DNA of 64,000 bases from Planctobacterium sp965279005. Lineage in GTDB: Bacteria > Pseudomonadota > Gammaproteobacteria > Enterobacterales > Alteromonadaceae. Each line of letters opens with the position of its first letter. Position 1 is the stretch's first letter. The notes beneath the pieces were generated by a model. The model was not told where the DNA came from. It searched no databases and worked only from the letters and a program-made list of their open reading frames with translations. A program made the position numbers and the translations under genes. The stretch covers positions 310,001-374,000 of the forward strand of contig CBDIHK010000026.1 in NCBI GenBank assembly GCA_965279005.1, in the 5' to 3' direction. Shown here piece by piece: positions 45,402 to 54,901 of this stretch.

Positions 45402-46367
45402 ATGCGAAAAAGATCGATTGCTTCCGTTACCGTCTTTTACTTCATACTATTTTTAGTATTACTAACAGGCACCCAAGCCAGCGCTAACGACCTTGCCAAT
45501 ACGCGTGTGTCCGCCGCAGAAAAAACCTGGTACGCGGGCAGTGCCGACTGCGCCAAGGATCAAGGTCCTGCGCTTGACAGTTTTGCCCTTGACCAAAGCA
45601 CCTGGATTTTGCGCCAAAACAAGTGCCAAACCTACGAAGCACCGTTTATTTATCTGTTGGTTGGAAGCGAACGGGCTTTGCTATTTGATACCGGCGCGTT
45701 TGAAGATGCTGCTATCTCCCCTGTAGCCGAAACAGTGCGGGAACTCATTGCCATATCAGGCGATTCAGACCTGCCCCTTTTGGTATTGAACAGCCATGGA
45801 CACAGTGACCACACCAATGGCAATGCCCAGTTCAGTAACGACCCAAACACGACCATCCTAAGTTCGAAACCCAAAAACCTAGCAAGGTATTTAGGCTCTA
45901 ATGGCTGGCCAAAAACCAATGCTACACTCGATTTGGGTGACCGCGAAATAACCCTTATAGCCACACCTGGCCATCACGGAAAATCCATTACCCTTTACGA
46001 TAATAAACAACAGCTATTGCTTACCGGTGACACCCTTTATCCTGGCATTATCTTAGTTCAGGACTGGCAAGATTACCGTGCAAGCATAAAGCGGCTTTAT
46101 GACTTTGCGCAGCAAAACCAGGTTAAATATGTCCTGGGTGGCCATATTGAAATGTCGGCACAGCCTGGCAAGGCCTACGAAATAGGCAGTACTTACCAGC
46201 CCAATGAGCGCTCGCTAGCGCTAAGTACCGAGCACCTAAAGCAATTGCACCAAAAGCTAGAAGAGGGAAAACGCACAACATTGAAATTTGACGCCTTCCA
46301 AGTTGTGCCAATGAACCTGATACAACACGCCATATCCGGTATTGGCGGTCTGATTTTTGGTAGCTAA
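45402..46367 (+). CDS. Secreted metallo-beta-lactamase-fold hydrolase
   Basis: 321 residues with a signal peptide ending TQASA. The HxHxDH motif is in LNSHGHSDHTNGN, later metal ligands are in TPGHHGKS, LLLTGDTLYPG and LGGHIEM. It is probably a periplasmic zinc hydrolase; the substrate is unknown. AAGGAGAG precedes the ATG. It follows marR by 26 bases and should be co-transcribed and controlled by it. A palindromic unit begins 11 bases after the stop. Confidence 0.88.
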   Translation: MRKRSIASVTVFYFILFLVLLTGTQASANDLANTRVSAAEKTWYAGSADCAKDQGPALDSFALDQSTWILRQNKCQTYEAPFIYLLVGSERALLFDTGAFEDAAISPVAETVRELIAISGDSDLPLLVLNSHGHSDHTNGNAQFSNDPNTTILSSKPKNLARYLGSNGWPKTNATLDLGDREITLIATPGHHGKSITLYDNKQQLLLTGDTLYPGIILVQDWQDYRASIKRLYDFAQQNQVKYVLGGHIEMSAQPGKAYEIGSTYQPNERSLALSTEHLKQLHQKLEEGKRTTLKFDAFQVVPMNLIQHAISGIGGLIFGS

Positions 46368-46378
46368 GATCAAGAGTT

Positions 46379-46457
46379 CAAGGGGTCAGAGACCTTGAAA
46401 TCGCTAGTAACTAACTGTTTGAATTATAGAACTATTTTCAAGGTCTCTGACCCCTTG
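46379..46457. repeat. 79-bp palindromic unit, copy C
   Basis: Perfect 22-base arms: left begins CAAGGGGTCAGAGACCTTG, right is its complement ending CTCTGACCCCTTG. The loop is 35 bases. It lies between the convergent metallo-hydrolase and thioesterase genes, 11 bases after the first stop. Confidence 0.9.
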
Positions 46458-46483
46458 TTCCTTGTTTGTCGCCCCCTTTTTCG

Positions 46484-46921
46484 TCACTCAGAATAACCCG
46501 CCGCTTCCACCAACGGCAGTTTACCGCGCACAAAAATACCGTTGCCACGGCCTATCTCCCTGCCTTCAGCGTCGTAAACCACGGCTTCGGCTATAAACTG
46601 GCTCTTGTTGAAGTTGACTACCTTGCCAATGGCTTTCATTTTACCACTAGCGACTGGGCGGGTTAGGTAGGTAGTGAATGACGTGGTTAATACAAAAAAT
46701 TCAGGTTCCAATGAATTAGCAGCAAAGAACGCTGCATCATCCAACATCTTGAAATAGACCGAACCATGTACCCCACCCGCGGCATGGTGGTACTTATCGG
46801 ATAGCTCGATTTCAATCTCAGCTGAGCCTTCACTTATCGTCATTACCGGCTGGAAAATACTATTGATGGGTGCTGCAGCATACATGGACTGCAAGCGTTG
46901 GTAATGCTCTTGTTTATTCAA
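46484..46921 (-). CDS. Hotdog-fold thioesterase (PaaI/YiiD-like)
   Basis: 145 residues from TTG 46921, chosen because AAGGAG stands 8 bases upstream; longer readings to 47068 have no homology-like sequence. The hotdog signature is KYHHAAGGVHGSVYFKMLDDAAFFAAN, followed by TTSFTTYLTRPVASGKM. It probably hydrolyses acyl-CoA thioesters in the cytoplasm; the substrate is unknown. Confidence 0.85.
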   Translation of the reverse strand: MNKQEHYQRLQSMYAAAPINSIFQPVMTISEGSAEIEIELSDKYHHAAGGVHGSVYFKMLDDAAFFAANSLEPEFFVLTTSFTTYLTRPVASGKMKAIGKVVNFNKSQFIAEAVVYDAEGREIGRGNGIFVRGKLPLVEAAGYSE

Positions 46922-47080
46922 TCTACTTCTCCTTAGGTAGCGGGAGCCAATTTTAATTCCTGGATGGGACATCGCCTTCGCGGGAACTTTTTTATCAACC
47001 TTTGTTCCTACCTCATGGTTTGAGGAAAGTAATTCCCCTCTCTCCCAAAACGGACATAAGTAAAACAAAAAGGCGCTTAA

Positions 47081-47806
47081 ATGAAAAATGTATTGTTAGT
47101 TGTTGTCGGATTTTGTCTGGGTTATTTGTTCAGTTCACAATTTATCCACCAAGCGGATGAAAGCCTGGTATCAGAGGCCAGGGAGGTTAGCTCAACAACG
47201 GACATGCAGCAGCCACTGCAAGCACAGCAGCAGGCCAGCATGGTAAACAACGCAGCTGACAGCTTGGCATCCAACACTGGTTATCAAACAGATGTTGTTG
47301 AACCCACAGGTGCTGTCGATTCACAACAACCACCAAGCAAAAATCCCGATAAGCCAATAACAGTGCCACACCAACCAGAGCCTAAGACCACCGATCAACA
47401 CACACAAATTCTAAAACAAACATTGCAGGACAATGGGATCCAACATTGGCAACCTAAACTAGACATCATTAGCCAGGACAATCCTATGCTTTCAAAACGC
47501 GATCCACAGTATCAGGCCGCCGAGGATGAATCTTGGGCTTATGTAATGGAAAGGGATATCCAATCAGCTATCGCCCAACATGAAAACGCGGATAGTTTTG
47601 TAGTTCACAACATCACCTGTAAACAGCGGCTATGCGATGTGCTGGGCTTAGAACTCGCTGAAGGTATATGGATGAAAATTTACATTAGCCTAATACAAGC
47701 ATTGCCAAATGTTGTGCCCCCGAACAGCAACAGCGGGTTACGGCAAGTAAGGTTTAGCGAGCCTGGTGGTAATCTTATCTATGGTCAACTAGCTTTTTCA
47801 AAGTGA
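47081..47806 (+). CDS. Membrane-anchored protein of unknown function
   Basis: 241 residues. An N-terminal hydrophobic anchor (MKNVLLVVVGFCLGYLFSSQF) is followed by about 85 residues rich in Gln, Pro, Ser and Thr with low complexity, then a small folded-looking domain with a CKQRLC pair (residues 160-240) that may form a disulfide. It is probably periplasmic with a flexible linker. No family recognised. Confidence 0.7.
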   Translation: MKNVLLVVVGFCLGYLFSSQFIHQADESLVSEAREVSSTTDMQQPLQAQQQASMVNNAADSLASNTGYQTDVVEPTGAVDSQQPPSKNPDKPITVPHQPEPKTTDQHTQILKQTLQDNGIQHWQPKLDIISQDNPMLSKRDPQYQAAEDESWAYVMERDIQSAIAQHENADSFVVHNITCKQRLCDVLGLELAEGIWMKIYISLIQALPNVVPPNSNSGLRQVRFSEPGGNLIYGQLAFSK

Positions 47807-48038
47807 CAGAGGTGCCTGGCACGCGGTGGCTTTGCCAATGGTTTAGGATTCATACCCATCTCTAAACGCATTGAACAAATGCTAGTTTGCAAACGCGCCC
47901 GGAGTTTAGCTAATTCTTTATATGCCCTAACTTTGATTATTATCAATTGCCATACTGCCCATGCCAGTATTATCGCTATCAGATTTAACAAAGGCTGTTA
48001 TTGATTAGCTAACCCAAGATCAAGGATCAATTCAGATA

Positions 48039-48425
48039 ATGCCCACAAATACACTCCCAATAGACTATTTAAACTCGCTATCGAAGGGCGCCATCGTCGT
48101 GAAAGATGATAATCAATCGTTGAACCACCAAATAGTGTTTGTTAACGACCAATTCGCGAAAGAAATAGGCTATGGGCTTGGCGACATTCCTGATAAAAAT
48201 GCTTGGTGGATAACCGCCTATCCAGATGAAGCCTACCAAAAAGTTGTGGCTAGGCAGTGGGAACTCGCCGTTGAAACCTTCAATGAAAATGAAGGCAAGT
48301 ACGTGGTGATGGATGCACAAATACAAACCAAATCAAATGGCTCACGTAAGTTTCGTGTTTATTCAGAAGCGAGGGATCATTTAATACCCGGTCACTATGT
48401 AGTCATGTTTGAGCAATTGAATTAA
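48039..48425 (+). CDS. Stand-alone PAS-domain protein
   Basis: 128 residues, one PAS domain: GAIVVKDDNQSLNHQIVFVNDQFAKEIGYGLGDIPDKNAWW, then a C-terminal strand set KFRVYSEARDHLIPGHYVVMFEQL. There is no output domain and no transmembrane segment. It may sense a ligand or act with a separate kinase or cyclase. The upstream 230 bases contain AGGTGCCTGGCAC near 47809, a possible repeat remnant. Confidence 0.75.
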   Translation: MPTNTLPIDYLNSLSKGAIVVKDDNQSLNHQIVFVNDQFAKEIGYGLGDIPDKNAWWITAYPDEAYQKVVARQWELAVETFNENEGKYVVMDAQIQTKSNGSRKFRVYSEARDHLIPGHYVVMFEQLN

Positions 48426-48478
48426 CGACGGTTTTTACAAGGGTAAATGGAGTAATAAGGACAATACATAAAACAGCG

Positions 48479-50008
48479 CTAAGACGCGCACTCTAATCTC
48501 TCTGTCAGATATTCATTGCCATAGGCTATAACCTTCATCTGGGTCATATTACCTCCGGCTGCGGACTTAAACTCGAAGTGAAAACTTGGCGCAACGCGAA
48601 GCTTGAACTTTCTTGTTCCAGTAGCAAACAGCTTCTTTGCTGTAGCATCTGATATCGATACCATGAGCTGACCGTTATCTAATGTGGTTTCGAATTTGGT
48701 GCCACTCACTGTAAAGCAGCCACTAAAGCCATTTAGCTCTTCAGAAGTGTGGTCAATGGGGTTTTCTAAAAGCTTCACTTCCTCTAGGAATACTTTAGCT
48801 TGTTGCTGGTCATAAGAAGTCGACTGGTTAGCCATTTCATAAGCTTGTAAAAATGCTTGTTTGGCAGCATCTGCATTGCCAGCCAATATATAAGCATTGC
48901 CCAGTAACTCGAAATTTCTTGGCTCTCCGGCATGCACTTGGGCATTGCGATTTAGCACAGCAATAGCGGACTTGTATTTAGCTTGTTCTAAAAGATAGTT
49001 TGCTAAAGCAGCATAGTTTCGCGCAGACAATAAAGCCGACGCGCCGTATTTTTGTTCTAAAACCCGCTCGCGGCTTAGAAAACTATCAGTAGTAAAGTCA
49101 GGCCATTGCTGCTGGGTGTATACTGTGTCGGCAAAGACATGCAGCAGCCCATCATAGGTCGCCCGTAAAGTCACAGACATATGATCTTCTCCGTCATAAA
49201 GTTTATGTACGATACGGTTTTCAGCACTGCCGTTAGCAGAAAAATGCCTAACAAACTGGTTGAGTTCATTTTTCATACTATCGCCATCGTCTTCCCCAAT
49301 GCCAAAAAATACGGCACGTCCCCTTATTTGTTTCTGTCCTGTCAGAGATTTGGCGAGACCAATGGTATCCAAGTCGTTCCACCAAAGAGAAGGCGCAATC
49401 AATATATGGGCATCGAAGGTAGCAGTGTTTAGTAGCAATTCATTGGCGGTATACAGCCCGCTGAGGCTGTGTCCTAGCAAAATGGTAAATGGGTGGGTGC
49501 GAAAGCGTTCCTCCACAAAGGGCATGACTTCATTGACGATAAAGTTAGTGAACTGCGGCGCGCCGCCACTGCCACCAGCATTGCCTGGTTCCTTGGAGTG
49601 GGTGAAGTCAAAAAACCGATTGTCGCTATTTATTCCGACAATAATAAGTTCGGGGATCCCGCGCCAATTTGCCAATAGGCGTGCGCTGGCAACTGCGTGT
49701 TGCATATTGTCGTTGGCGTCGAGCAAAACCAATACGGGATACGTATGTTGGGTTTCGCCATAACTTGCTGGCACAGAAACAAAGAGCTCCCTGTTGCCAT
49801 TGAACACCTTAGACGAAAGGGTTAATACTTGTGCATAGCTTAAACTTTTCTGTCCTTCACTTTCCTGTCCTTCACTTCCCTGGGTCTGTGCTGAATAAAT
49901 GAAAAGCAGCGACATTCCCAGGTAGATCCAAATTGCCCACAAAACATTGCAAAAGCTGGTTGTGCCAAATGGCTTGATGCGGCTGTCAAAACTGTTTAAT
50001 CGCGTCAT
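48479..50008 (-). CDS. Secreted esterase (alpha/beta hydrolase, EsD/IroE-like) with C-terminal helical repeats
   Basis: 509 residues from ATG 50008. The N-terminus has a signal/anchor (LWAIWIYLGMSLLFIYSAQT). A putative esterase domain covers residues 45-290: FVSVPASYGETQHTYPVLVLLDA, nucleophile ILLGHSLSGLYTA, and a late His in YDGEDHMSVT. Two or three TPR-like units follow (NFELLGNAYILAGNADAAKQAFLQ), and a C-terminal region is unassigned. It is probably periplasmic and hydrolyses an ester of a siderophore or other small molecule; this is inference. Confidence 0.82.
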   Translation of the reverse strand: MTRLNSFDSRIKPFGTTSFCNVLWAIWIYLGMSLLFIYSAQTQGSEGQESEGQKSLSYAQVLTLSSKVFNGNRELFVSVPASYGETQHTYPVLVLLDANDNMQHAVASARLLANWRGIPELIIVGINSDNRFFDFTHSKEPGNAGGSGGAPQFTNFIVNEVMPFVEERFRTHPFTILLGHSLSGLYTANELLLNTATFDAHILIAPSLWWNDLDTIGLAKSLTGQKQIRGRAVFFGIGEDDGDSMKNELNQFVRHFSANGSAENRIVHKLYDGEDHMSVTLRATYDGLLHVFADTVYTQQQWPDFTTDSFLSRERVLEQKYGASALLSARNYAALANYLLEQAKYKSAIAVLNRNAQVHAGEPRNFELLGNAYILAGNADAAKQAFLQAYEMANQSTSYDQQQAKVFLEEVKLLENPIDHTSEELNGFSGCFTVSGTKFETTLDNGQLMVSISDATAKKLFATGTRKFKLRVAPSFHFEFKSAAGGNMTQMKVIAYGNEYLTERLECAS

Positions 50009-50020
50009 AATCCAATCCAA

Positions 50021-50325
50021 TAATGCTTATTACAATTCGAGACAAAACGAAAATATTCAATTTCAGATGCTAAACGGCTCTGAGCAAAATGAAGCCAATA
50101 TTAAAAACTTAGTCTTGTAGGCGGATGGTTAAAGCGCTTTTCATTGAATGGCCGATTTTTAGCGGTAAGATGATGGCCTAATACCGATCCCATTAAGTAT
50201 TCGAGCAATTGAGATAGGAATTTATAGAAGGGAATAAGGCGCCTTAGTATTACTCAAAGACGCCTATTGCTTTTGAAAAAGGTTATTTATGTGCAGTTTA
50301 TGGGAGCCTTCAGGCTCCCAGCAAT
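50021..50325. other. 305-base intergenic region with a repeat and a hairpin
   Basis: Contains TAATACCGATCCCATTAA at 50179-50196 (a copy of the short repeat) and a GGGAGCC/GGCTCCC hairpin with a TTCA loop at 50302-50319, 7 bases after the end of the glutamate synthase-like gene. The hairpin is probably its terminator, although the U-tract is poor. Confidence 0.55.
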
Positions 50326-51861
50326 TTACACACCTGCGAACCTAACGCCAGATAGTTCTGCCATCTCTTTCTTCCAGGTAGCTAAATCATTGGGATTAAA
50401 TTTACCAAGATGATCATGGCCGCAAGCCCTTGCCATTACTTGCATTAGCTCAACCGACGCTTCGAAGAAGTTTTTCAGCTGTACCGACGACTTTTCAACA
50501 TTGAGGCGCTGTCGTAGGTCTTTGTTCTGGGTGGCTATGCCGGCTGGGCACAGGTTTGTGTTACACATACGGGCAGCAACACAGCCGATGGACTGCATGG
50601 CGCTATTTGAGATAGCAATGCCGTCGGCGCCCAACGCCATGGCTTTGATAAAGTCCGGCGGTACCCGTAATCCCCCGGTGGCGATTAGGGTAACCCGGCC
50701 ACTGGCACCTTGTTTGTCTAGGTACCTCCTTGCCCTGGCTAGCGCCGGAATAGTAGGTACACTGATATGGTCGCGGAACAACTCGGGTGCAGCCCCAGTG
50801 CCGCCCCCGCGGCCATCCAGTATGATGTAATCGGCACTGGCATCCAAGGCAAATTGGATATCCTCTTCTATGCGGTTGGCACTTAGTTTAAAGCCAATTG
50901 GAATACCACCACTTATCTCCCGCACTCGGTCAGCGAAGTTTTTAAAATCTGCGACGCTCGATAAGTTTGCAAAGGTCGGTGGTGATACCGCGGATGTACC
51001 TTCTGGAATATTACGCACTTCGGAAATCTTGCCGATGTTTTTATTGCCCGGAAGATGTCCCCCTGTACCGGTCTTGGCACCCTGTCCACCTTTAAAGTGG
51101 AACGCCTGTACTTTTTCCAGTAAGGATTCTTGATAGCCAAATTGCGCGCTGGCCAGTTCATAAAAATAGCGGGAGTTGGCTTGTTGCTCTTCTGGCAGCA
51201 TGCCACCCTCACCTGAGCAGATACCGGTACCGGCCAACTCTGCACCTTTTGCCAGCGCAGTTTTTGCTTCTTCTGACAAAGCGCCGAAGCTCATATCAGA
51301 AACAAATAGCGGGATTTCGAGGCGAAGCGGCTTTTTCGCTTCAGGACCAATAATCAACTCGGTACCCACAGCCGCATCTTCCATCAAAGGCTTAGTGGCC
51401 ATCTGCGCCACCATAATCTGGATATCATCCCAATGGGGTAATTCGTTCCTAGGCACACCCATTGAGGTCATCGGACCGTGGTGACCCACTTTGGACAAGC
51501 CTTCCCTCGCCAATTGATGGATGTAGGCTACGGTTGGCTCCTCAGGAGTTGGGGTGGCTTCTGGCATGGCGTTAGCAGGCACTTTTTGCACACCCGGGCC
51601 TTCTTTGCCGATTTGATCCGACGCAAACTGCTTATGGCTGCCATCGCAAAATGGTTGGTTGGCCGTATGCTTACAAGCGCACAGGTAGGCATCACCGTCT
51701 TGCTCAGCCTTGAAGGCTTTAGGTTTAAAATCAGTGCCGGCATGGGAACCATCACAAAATGGTTGGTTGCTGGAACGGCCACAGGTACAAAAGTAGTAGT
51801 CATTACCTTTTTCAAGAGTGACTTTGGTAGGTTTGTTATCAGCAATAACGGGCTTGCTCAT
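50326..51861 (-). CDS. CDGSH iron-sulfur / glutamate synthase domain fusion
   Basis: 511 residues from ATG 51861 (GGAG 6 bases upstream; an in-frame ATG at 51873 overlaps that site). Two N-terminal CDGSH [2Fe-2S] motifs: CTCGRSSNQPFCDGSH near residue 26 and CACKHTANQPFCDGSH near residue 62. The rest is a glutamate synthase central/FMN domain: DMSFGALSEEAKTALAKGAE, GTGICSGEGGM, GQGAKTGTGGHLPG, YIILDGRGGGTGAAPE, and the [3Fe-4S] ligands in CVAARMCNTNLCPAG. No glutaminase domain is present, so it cannot use glutamine by itself. It is probably an FMN oxidoreductase fed by the CDGSH clusters. Confidence 0.9.
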   Translation of the reverse strand: MSKPVIADNKPTKVTLEKGNDYYFCTCGRSSNQPFCDGSHAGTDFKPKAFKAEQDGDAYLCACKHTANQPFCDGSHKQFASDQIGKEGPGVQKVPANAMPEATPTPEEPTVAYIHQLAREGLSKVGHHGPMTSMGVPRNELPHWDDIQIMVAQMATKPLMEDAAVGTELIIGPEAKKPLRLEIPLFVSDMSFGALSEEAKTALAKGAELAGTGICSGEGGMLPEEQQANSRYFYELASAQFGYQESLLEKVQAFHFKGGQGAKTGTGGHLPGNKNIGKISEVRNIPEGTSAVSPPTFANLSSVADFKNFADRVREISGGIPIGFKLSANRIEEDIQFALDASADYIILDGRGGGTGAAPELFRDHISVPTIPALARARRYLDKQGASGRVTLIATGGLRVPPDFIKAMALGADGIAISNSAMQSIGCVAARMCNTNLCPAGIATQNKDLRQRLNVEKSSVQLKNFFEASVELMQVMARACGHDHLGKFNPNDLATWKKEMAELSGVRFAGV

Positions 51862-52101
51862 ATTTTTCTCCATACTTGGATTTGATTTGGGTACTGGCCA
51901 TACCCCAAGGTTAATATTGTTGTAGTTACAAACATCAAGATATTAAAGATCAACATTAGTTTGGATAAAGAATAGCGCAAGCATATGCCTAATAATCCAC
52001 CCGCCTGATCTGGTTTAAAGTGTGAAAGTAATCGCATTGAGTTCGCGTTTGTGAAAAAGTACCCAAACCTTAATTCCCAGAATGGCTAAAGGAGCCGACC
52101 C

Positions 52102-52686
52102 TTGATCAACTTTGATGAATTTGATTTTGCTGAAGTAGTTAAGTTACCTGCCGACTATTTTGTGTTTGATATGACCACAGGGCCGATGCAAATGCCAGAC
52201 GACCAAGAGTACGCCGTTGGCAAATACAACGAACACCGCCCAGATATATACAAGGCGGGACAATACAAAGGTGTGCGCGACCACCATATTGGTTTGGATA
52301 TCTTTGCGCCTGAGCAGACGGAGATCTGCAATTTTTATGACGGCGTGGTTTATCTGCGTGCATACAATAGTTTGGAACTGGATTATGGCTACACGCTGAT
52401 TTTGGAATATGACCTTGGCGGCGAGAAGCTGTATGCGCTATTTGGCCACTTAAACAAAGCCTCGTTTGATCACAATCCCCCTGGTAAGAAGATCGCAAGA
52501 GGCGAGGCTTTTGCTTGGATGGGCGGACTGCAGGAAAATGGCGGCTGGCCGCCACACTTGCACCTTCAGCTTAGCCTTGAGCGCCCAGAAGTCTGCGATA
52601 TGCCTGGCGTAGTAAGCAAACAAGACTTGCCCGCCATGTTGGAAATCTATCCCGACCCACAGCTGGTGACAGGAAAACTGTATTAG
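52102..52686 (+). CDS. M23-family peptidase-like protein
   Basis: 194 residues from TTG 52102 with AAAGGAG upstream. The zinc-binding pattern of the M23 (LytM) family can be seen: RDHHIGLDIFAPE and PPHLHLQLS, with GYTLILEYD and YALFGHLN between them. There is no signal peptide, unlike most M23 murein hydrolases, so a cytoplasmic role or a different substrate is possible. No close partner gene. Confidence 0.78.
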   Translation: MINFDEFDFAEVVKLPADYFVFDMTTGPMQMPDDQEYAVGKYNEHRPDIYKAGQYKGVRDHHIGLDIFAPEQTEICNFYDGVVYLRAYNSLELDYGYTLILEYDLGGEKLYALFGHLNKASFDHNPPGKKIARGEAFAWMGGLQENGGWPPHLHLQLSLERPEVCDMPGVVSKQDLPAMLEIYPDPQLVTGKLY

Positions 52687-52979
52687 CAATCGATGCTTCT
52701 TTTTTTGGGTGTCTCAAGGCACCCATTTACGGATGATAAAGCCAGCATGTAATTAAGTTTTTTCGGTGCAATCCCGCGGCTCCAAGATCTCGAAAATTCT
52801 TTCAGACCAGTAATACAAACTATTTATTTGTTTTTATTAGATTTTTCTCTTTCGCTCGACAATCAGAAAGCAGGTTACTAAAAGTATACTAATTGCATTG
52901 AAATCTTAGGTTACTAAAATAAACCACAATTTAGATTACAACCTATTTAAGCAAACTCGTTTTGCACTGGAGATTTCAA

Positions 52980-53564
52980 ATGAGCAATATCCTGATCATC
53001 AATGCCCACCAATACTACCCGTTTGCTGAAGGTAAATTAAACGGCACCTTGGTAGATATGGCGGTGACACAATTAGAAGCCAAAGGCCATGCAACCCGAA
53101 TAGTAACCATGCAAGATGACATCAACGTCGAAAAGGAACTGGAAAACCACCAATGGGCGGACATCGTATTATTGCAGACACCCGTGAATTGGATGGGGGT
53201 GCCGTGGTCATTTAAAAAGTATATGGACGAGGTTTATACCGCTGGTATGGCTGGTGCCTTGTGTGATGGTGATGGCCGCACAGCGGAGGCTCCCAAAGCT
53301 AACTACGGAGAGGGCGGCACCCTCAAAGGCAAAAAATATATGTTGTCCTTGACCTTCAATGCGCCAAAAGAAGCTTTTAACGACAGCGCAGAGTACTTGT
53401 TCCAAGGCAAAAGCGTAGACGACCTATTCTTCCCTATGCACATGAACTTCCGCTTTTTTGGCATGGAGCCGCTGGAGACCTTCGCCTGCTTCGATGTGAT
53501 GAAAAACCCGGATGTAGAAACCGACTTTGCCCGCTTTAGCAAGCATTTAGATACCCAGTTTTAA
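52980..53564 (+). CDS. mdaB: NAD(P)H:quinone oxidoreductase MdaB
   Basis: 194 residues from ATG 52980 with GGAG upstream. Flavodoxin-like fold: ILIINAHQYYPFAEGKLNGT, VLLQTPVNWMGVPWSFKKYMDEV and KKYMLSLTFNAPKEAF. MdaB reduces quinones by two electrons and protects against oxidative stress. The adjacent FrnE-like gene begins 26 bases later and is probably in the same operon. Confidence 0.93.
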   Translation: MSNILIINAHQYYPFAEGKLNGTLVDMAVTQLEAKGHATRIVTMQDDINVEKELENHQWADIVLLQTPVNWMGVPWSFKKYMDEVYTAGMAGALCDGDGRTAEAPKANYGEGGTLKGKKYMLSLTFNAPKEAFNDSAEYLFQGKSVDDLFFPMHMNFRFFGMEPLETFACFDVMKNPDVETDFARFSKHLDTQF

Positions 53565-53590
53565 GTTGTACTTTCAAGGTAATAGACAGT

Positions 53591-54241
53591 ATGAGCAACC
53601 CCATACACATCGACATTGTTTCTGACATCGTCTGCCCTTGGTGTGCCATTGGCTACTACCGGTTGCTGGCGGCAGCCAAGCAATTGGGAATTAGCCACCA
53701 GTTGGCTATCAACTGGCACCCATTTGAGCTCAACCCCAACATGCCGCCAGAAGGGGAAAACCTACGCCGCCATTTAGCGGCAAAATATGGCACCACGCTG
53801 GAAGGCAGCATTGCGGCTCGAAAGAAGCTAACAACTTTAGGGGCTGAAGTGGGTTTTACCTTTAACTACTTCGATGAAATGAAGATGCTCAATACCCGCA
53901 AAGCCCACACGTTAATATCGCTTGCAGGTGAAAAAGGGATACAAAACCAAATGGCTGAAGCCCTTTTTTCTGCCTTTTTTGCAGAAGCTAAGGATATCTC
54001 GAATAGCACACAATTGGTGGAATTAGCGACAACCCTTGGTTTAACTAAAAATGAAGTACAAGACACATTGCACAATCAGCAACGGGAGCAAAGTGTTATT
54101 GCGGCTGAGCGCCATTGGTTAGATCAAGGTTTCCATGCAGTGCCGGTTATTATCATTGGACAGAAGGCCGTTTTACCGGGTGCGCAAAATATTGCCACCT
54201 ATGCATCAATGTTGCACCAGGCGATAGTAAAAGCAGGTTAG
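53591..54241 (+). CDS. DsbA-family FrnE-like oxidoreductase
   Basis: 216 residues. The thioredoxin-fold active site is IVSDIVCPWCAIGYY near residue 15, and the helical insert and cis-Pro region (HAVPVIIIGQKAVLPGAQ) are complete. There is no signal peptide, so it works in the cytoplasm, as known FrnE-like disulfide oxidoreductases do. It is likely co-transcribed with mdaB. Confidence 0.92.
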   Translation: MSNPIHIDIVSDIVCPWCAIGYYRLLAAAKQLGISHQLAINWHPFELNPNMPPEGENLRRHLAAKYGTTLEGSIAARKKLTTLGAEVGFTFNYFDEMKMLNTRKAHTLISLAGEKGIQNQMAEALFSAFFAEAKDISNSTQLVELATTLGLTKNEVQDTLHNQQREQSVIAAERHWLDQGFHAVPVIIIGQKAVLPGAQNIATYASMLHQAIVKAG

Positions 54242-54634
54242 CGATGGCCTACGATTTTTCATTTGTGAGCTACCTTTAGGGCAAGGCCACTGCAACTCAG
54301 AGAATTTGGACAACAAGATGGCATTATATAATCATCCCATGTGGCGGTCGCCACAACACCATATGGACTCAGAAGACGCCCACGATCATGTGCATTGGAT
54401 AGAGCTTTTTTATGACCTGATCCATGTGGTGATCATTTTTATCCTGGGCAACTACCTAAGCCAGCATCTCACCGCACCAGGCTTCTTGTTATTTGCTGGC
54501 TTATTCATTGCCATTTGGTTTGCCTGGGCCGATTCCAGCGTCTTTAACTCGCTCTATGTAAGCACCGATGTGAAACATCGCATGATCATGTCCAGCCAAA
54601 TCGTCACCGCCATGGTGATGGCTGCGGCCATTAC

Positions 54635-54901
54635 AGAGCCTGTTTGCCTTTGTTTATAAATTATGCAGTCGGCAATTTTTCTGCCAGACAATCGCAAATG
54701 AGTGGGGTTTGGTGGGCCCAAATAAGCGAATTTGTGGGCAGTATGGCTGGAAAAGAGTCACTGCCCGAAGGGTTGAGGCTAAAATCGCCTTATGCTGCGT
54801 TGAATAACTTTGACGTAGGGCCACTATGCCTGCAATTATTCGCCTTGCCTAAGGCGATTTTATCACTCAACATAAAATATAAACAAAGGCAAACAGGCTC
54901 T
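54635..54901. mobile_element. Fold-back element M1 (267 bp)
   Basis: Perfect 24-bp terminal inverted repeats beginning AGAGCCTGTTTGCCTTTG. Inside are two hairpins: CTGCC.. around 54681 with ..GGGCAG near 54740, and a perfect 13-bp stem TAAAATCGCCTTA (54780-54792) with its complement (54850-54862). The core GGTTTGGTGGGCCCAAAT is at 54706-54723, about 70 bases from the left end. No transposase. It interrupts the ltrA-type gene. Confidence 0.88.

Noticed and set aside
46922..47068. N-terminal extension of the thioesterase to 47068
   Set aside because: No hotdog-family similarity in the extension, and AAGGAG stands directly before the TTG at 46921.
47785..47991. 68-codon minus-strand frame with a hydrophobic start
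   Set aside because: It runs antisense over a likely repeat remnant (AGGTGCCTGGCAC) and the end of a plus-strand gene; no ribosome site seen.
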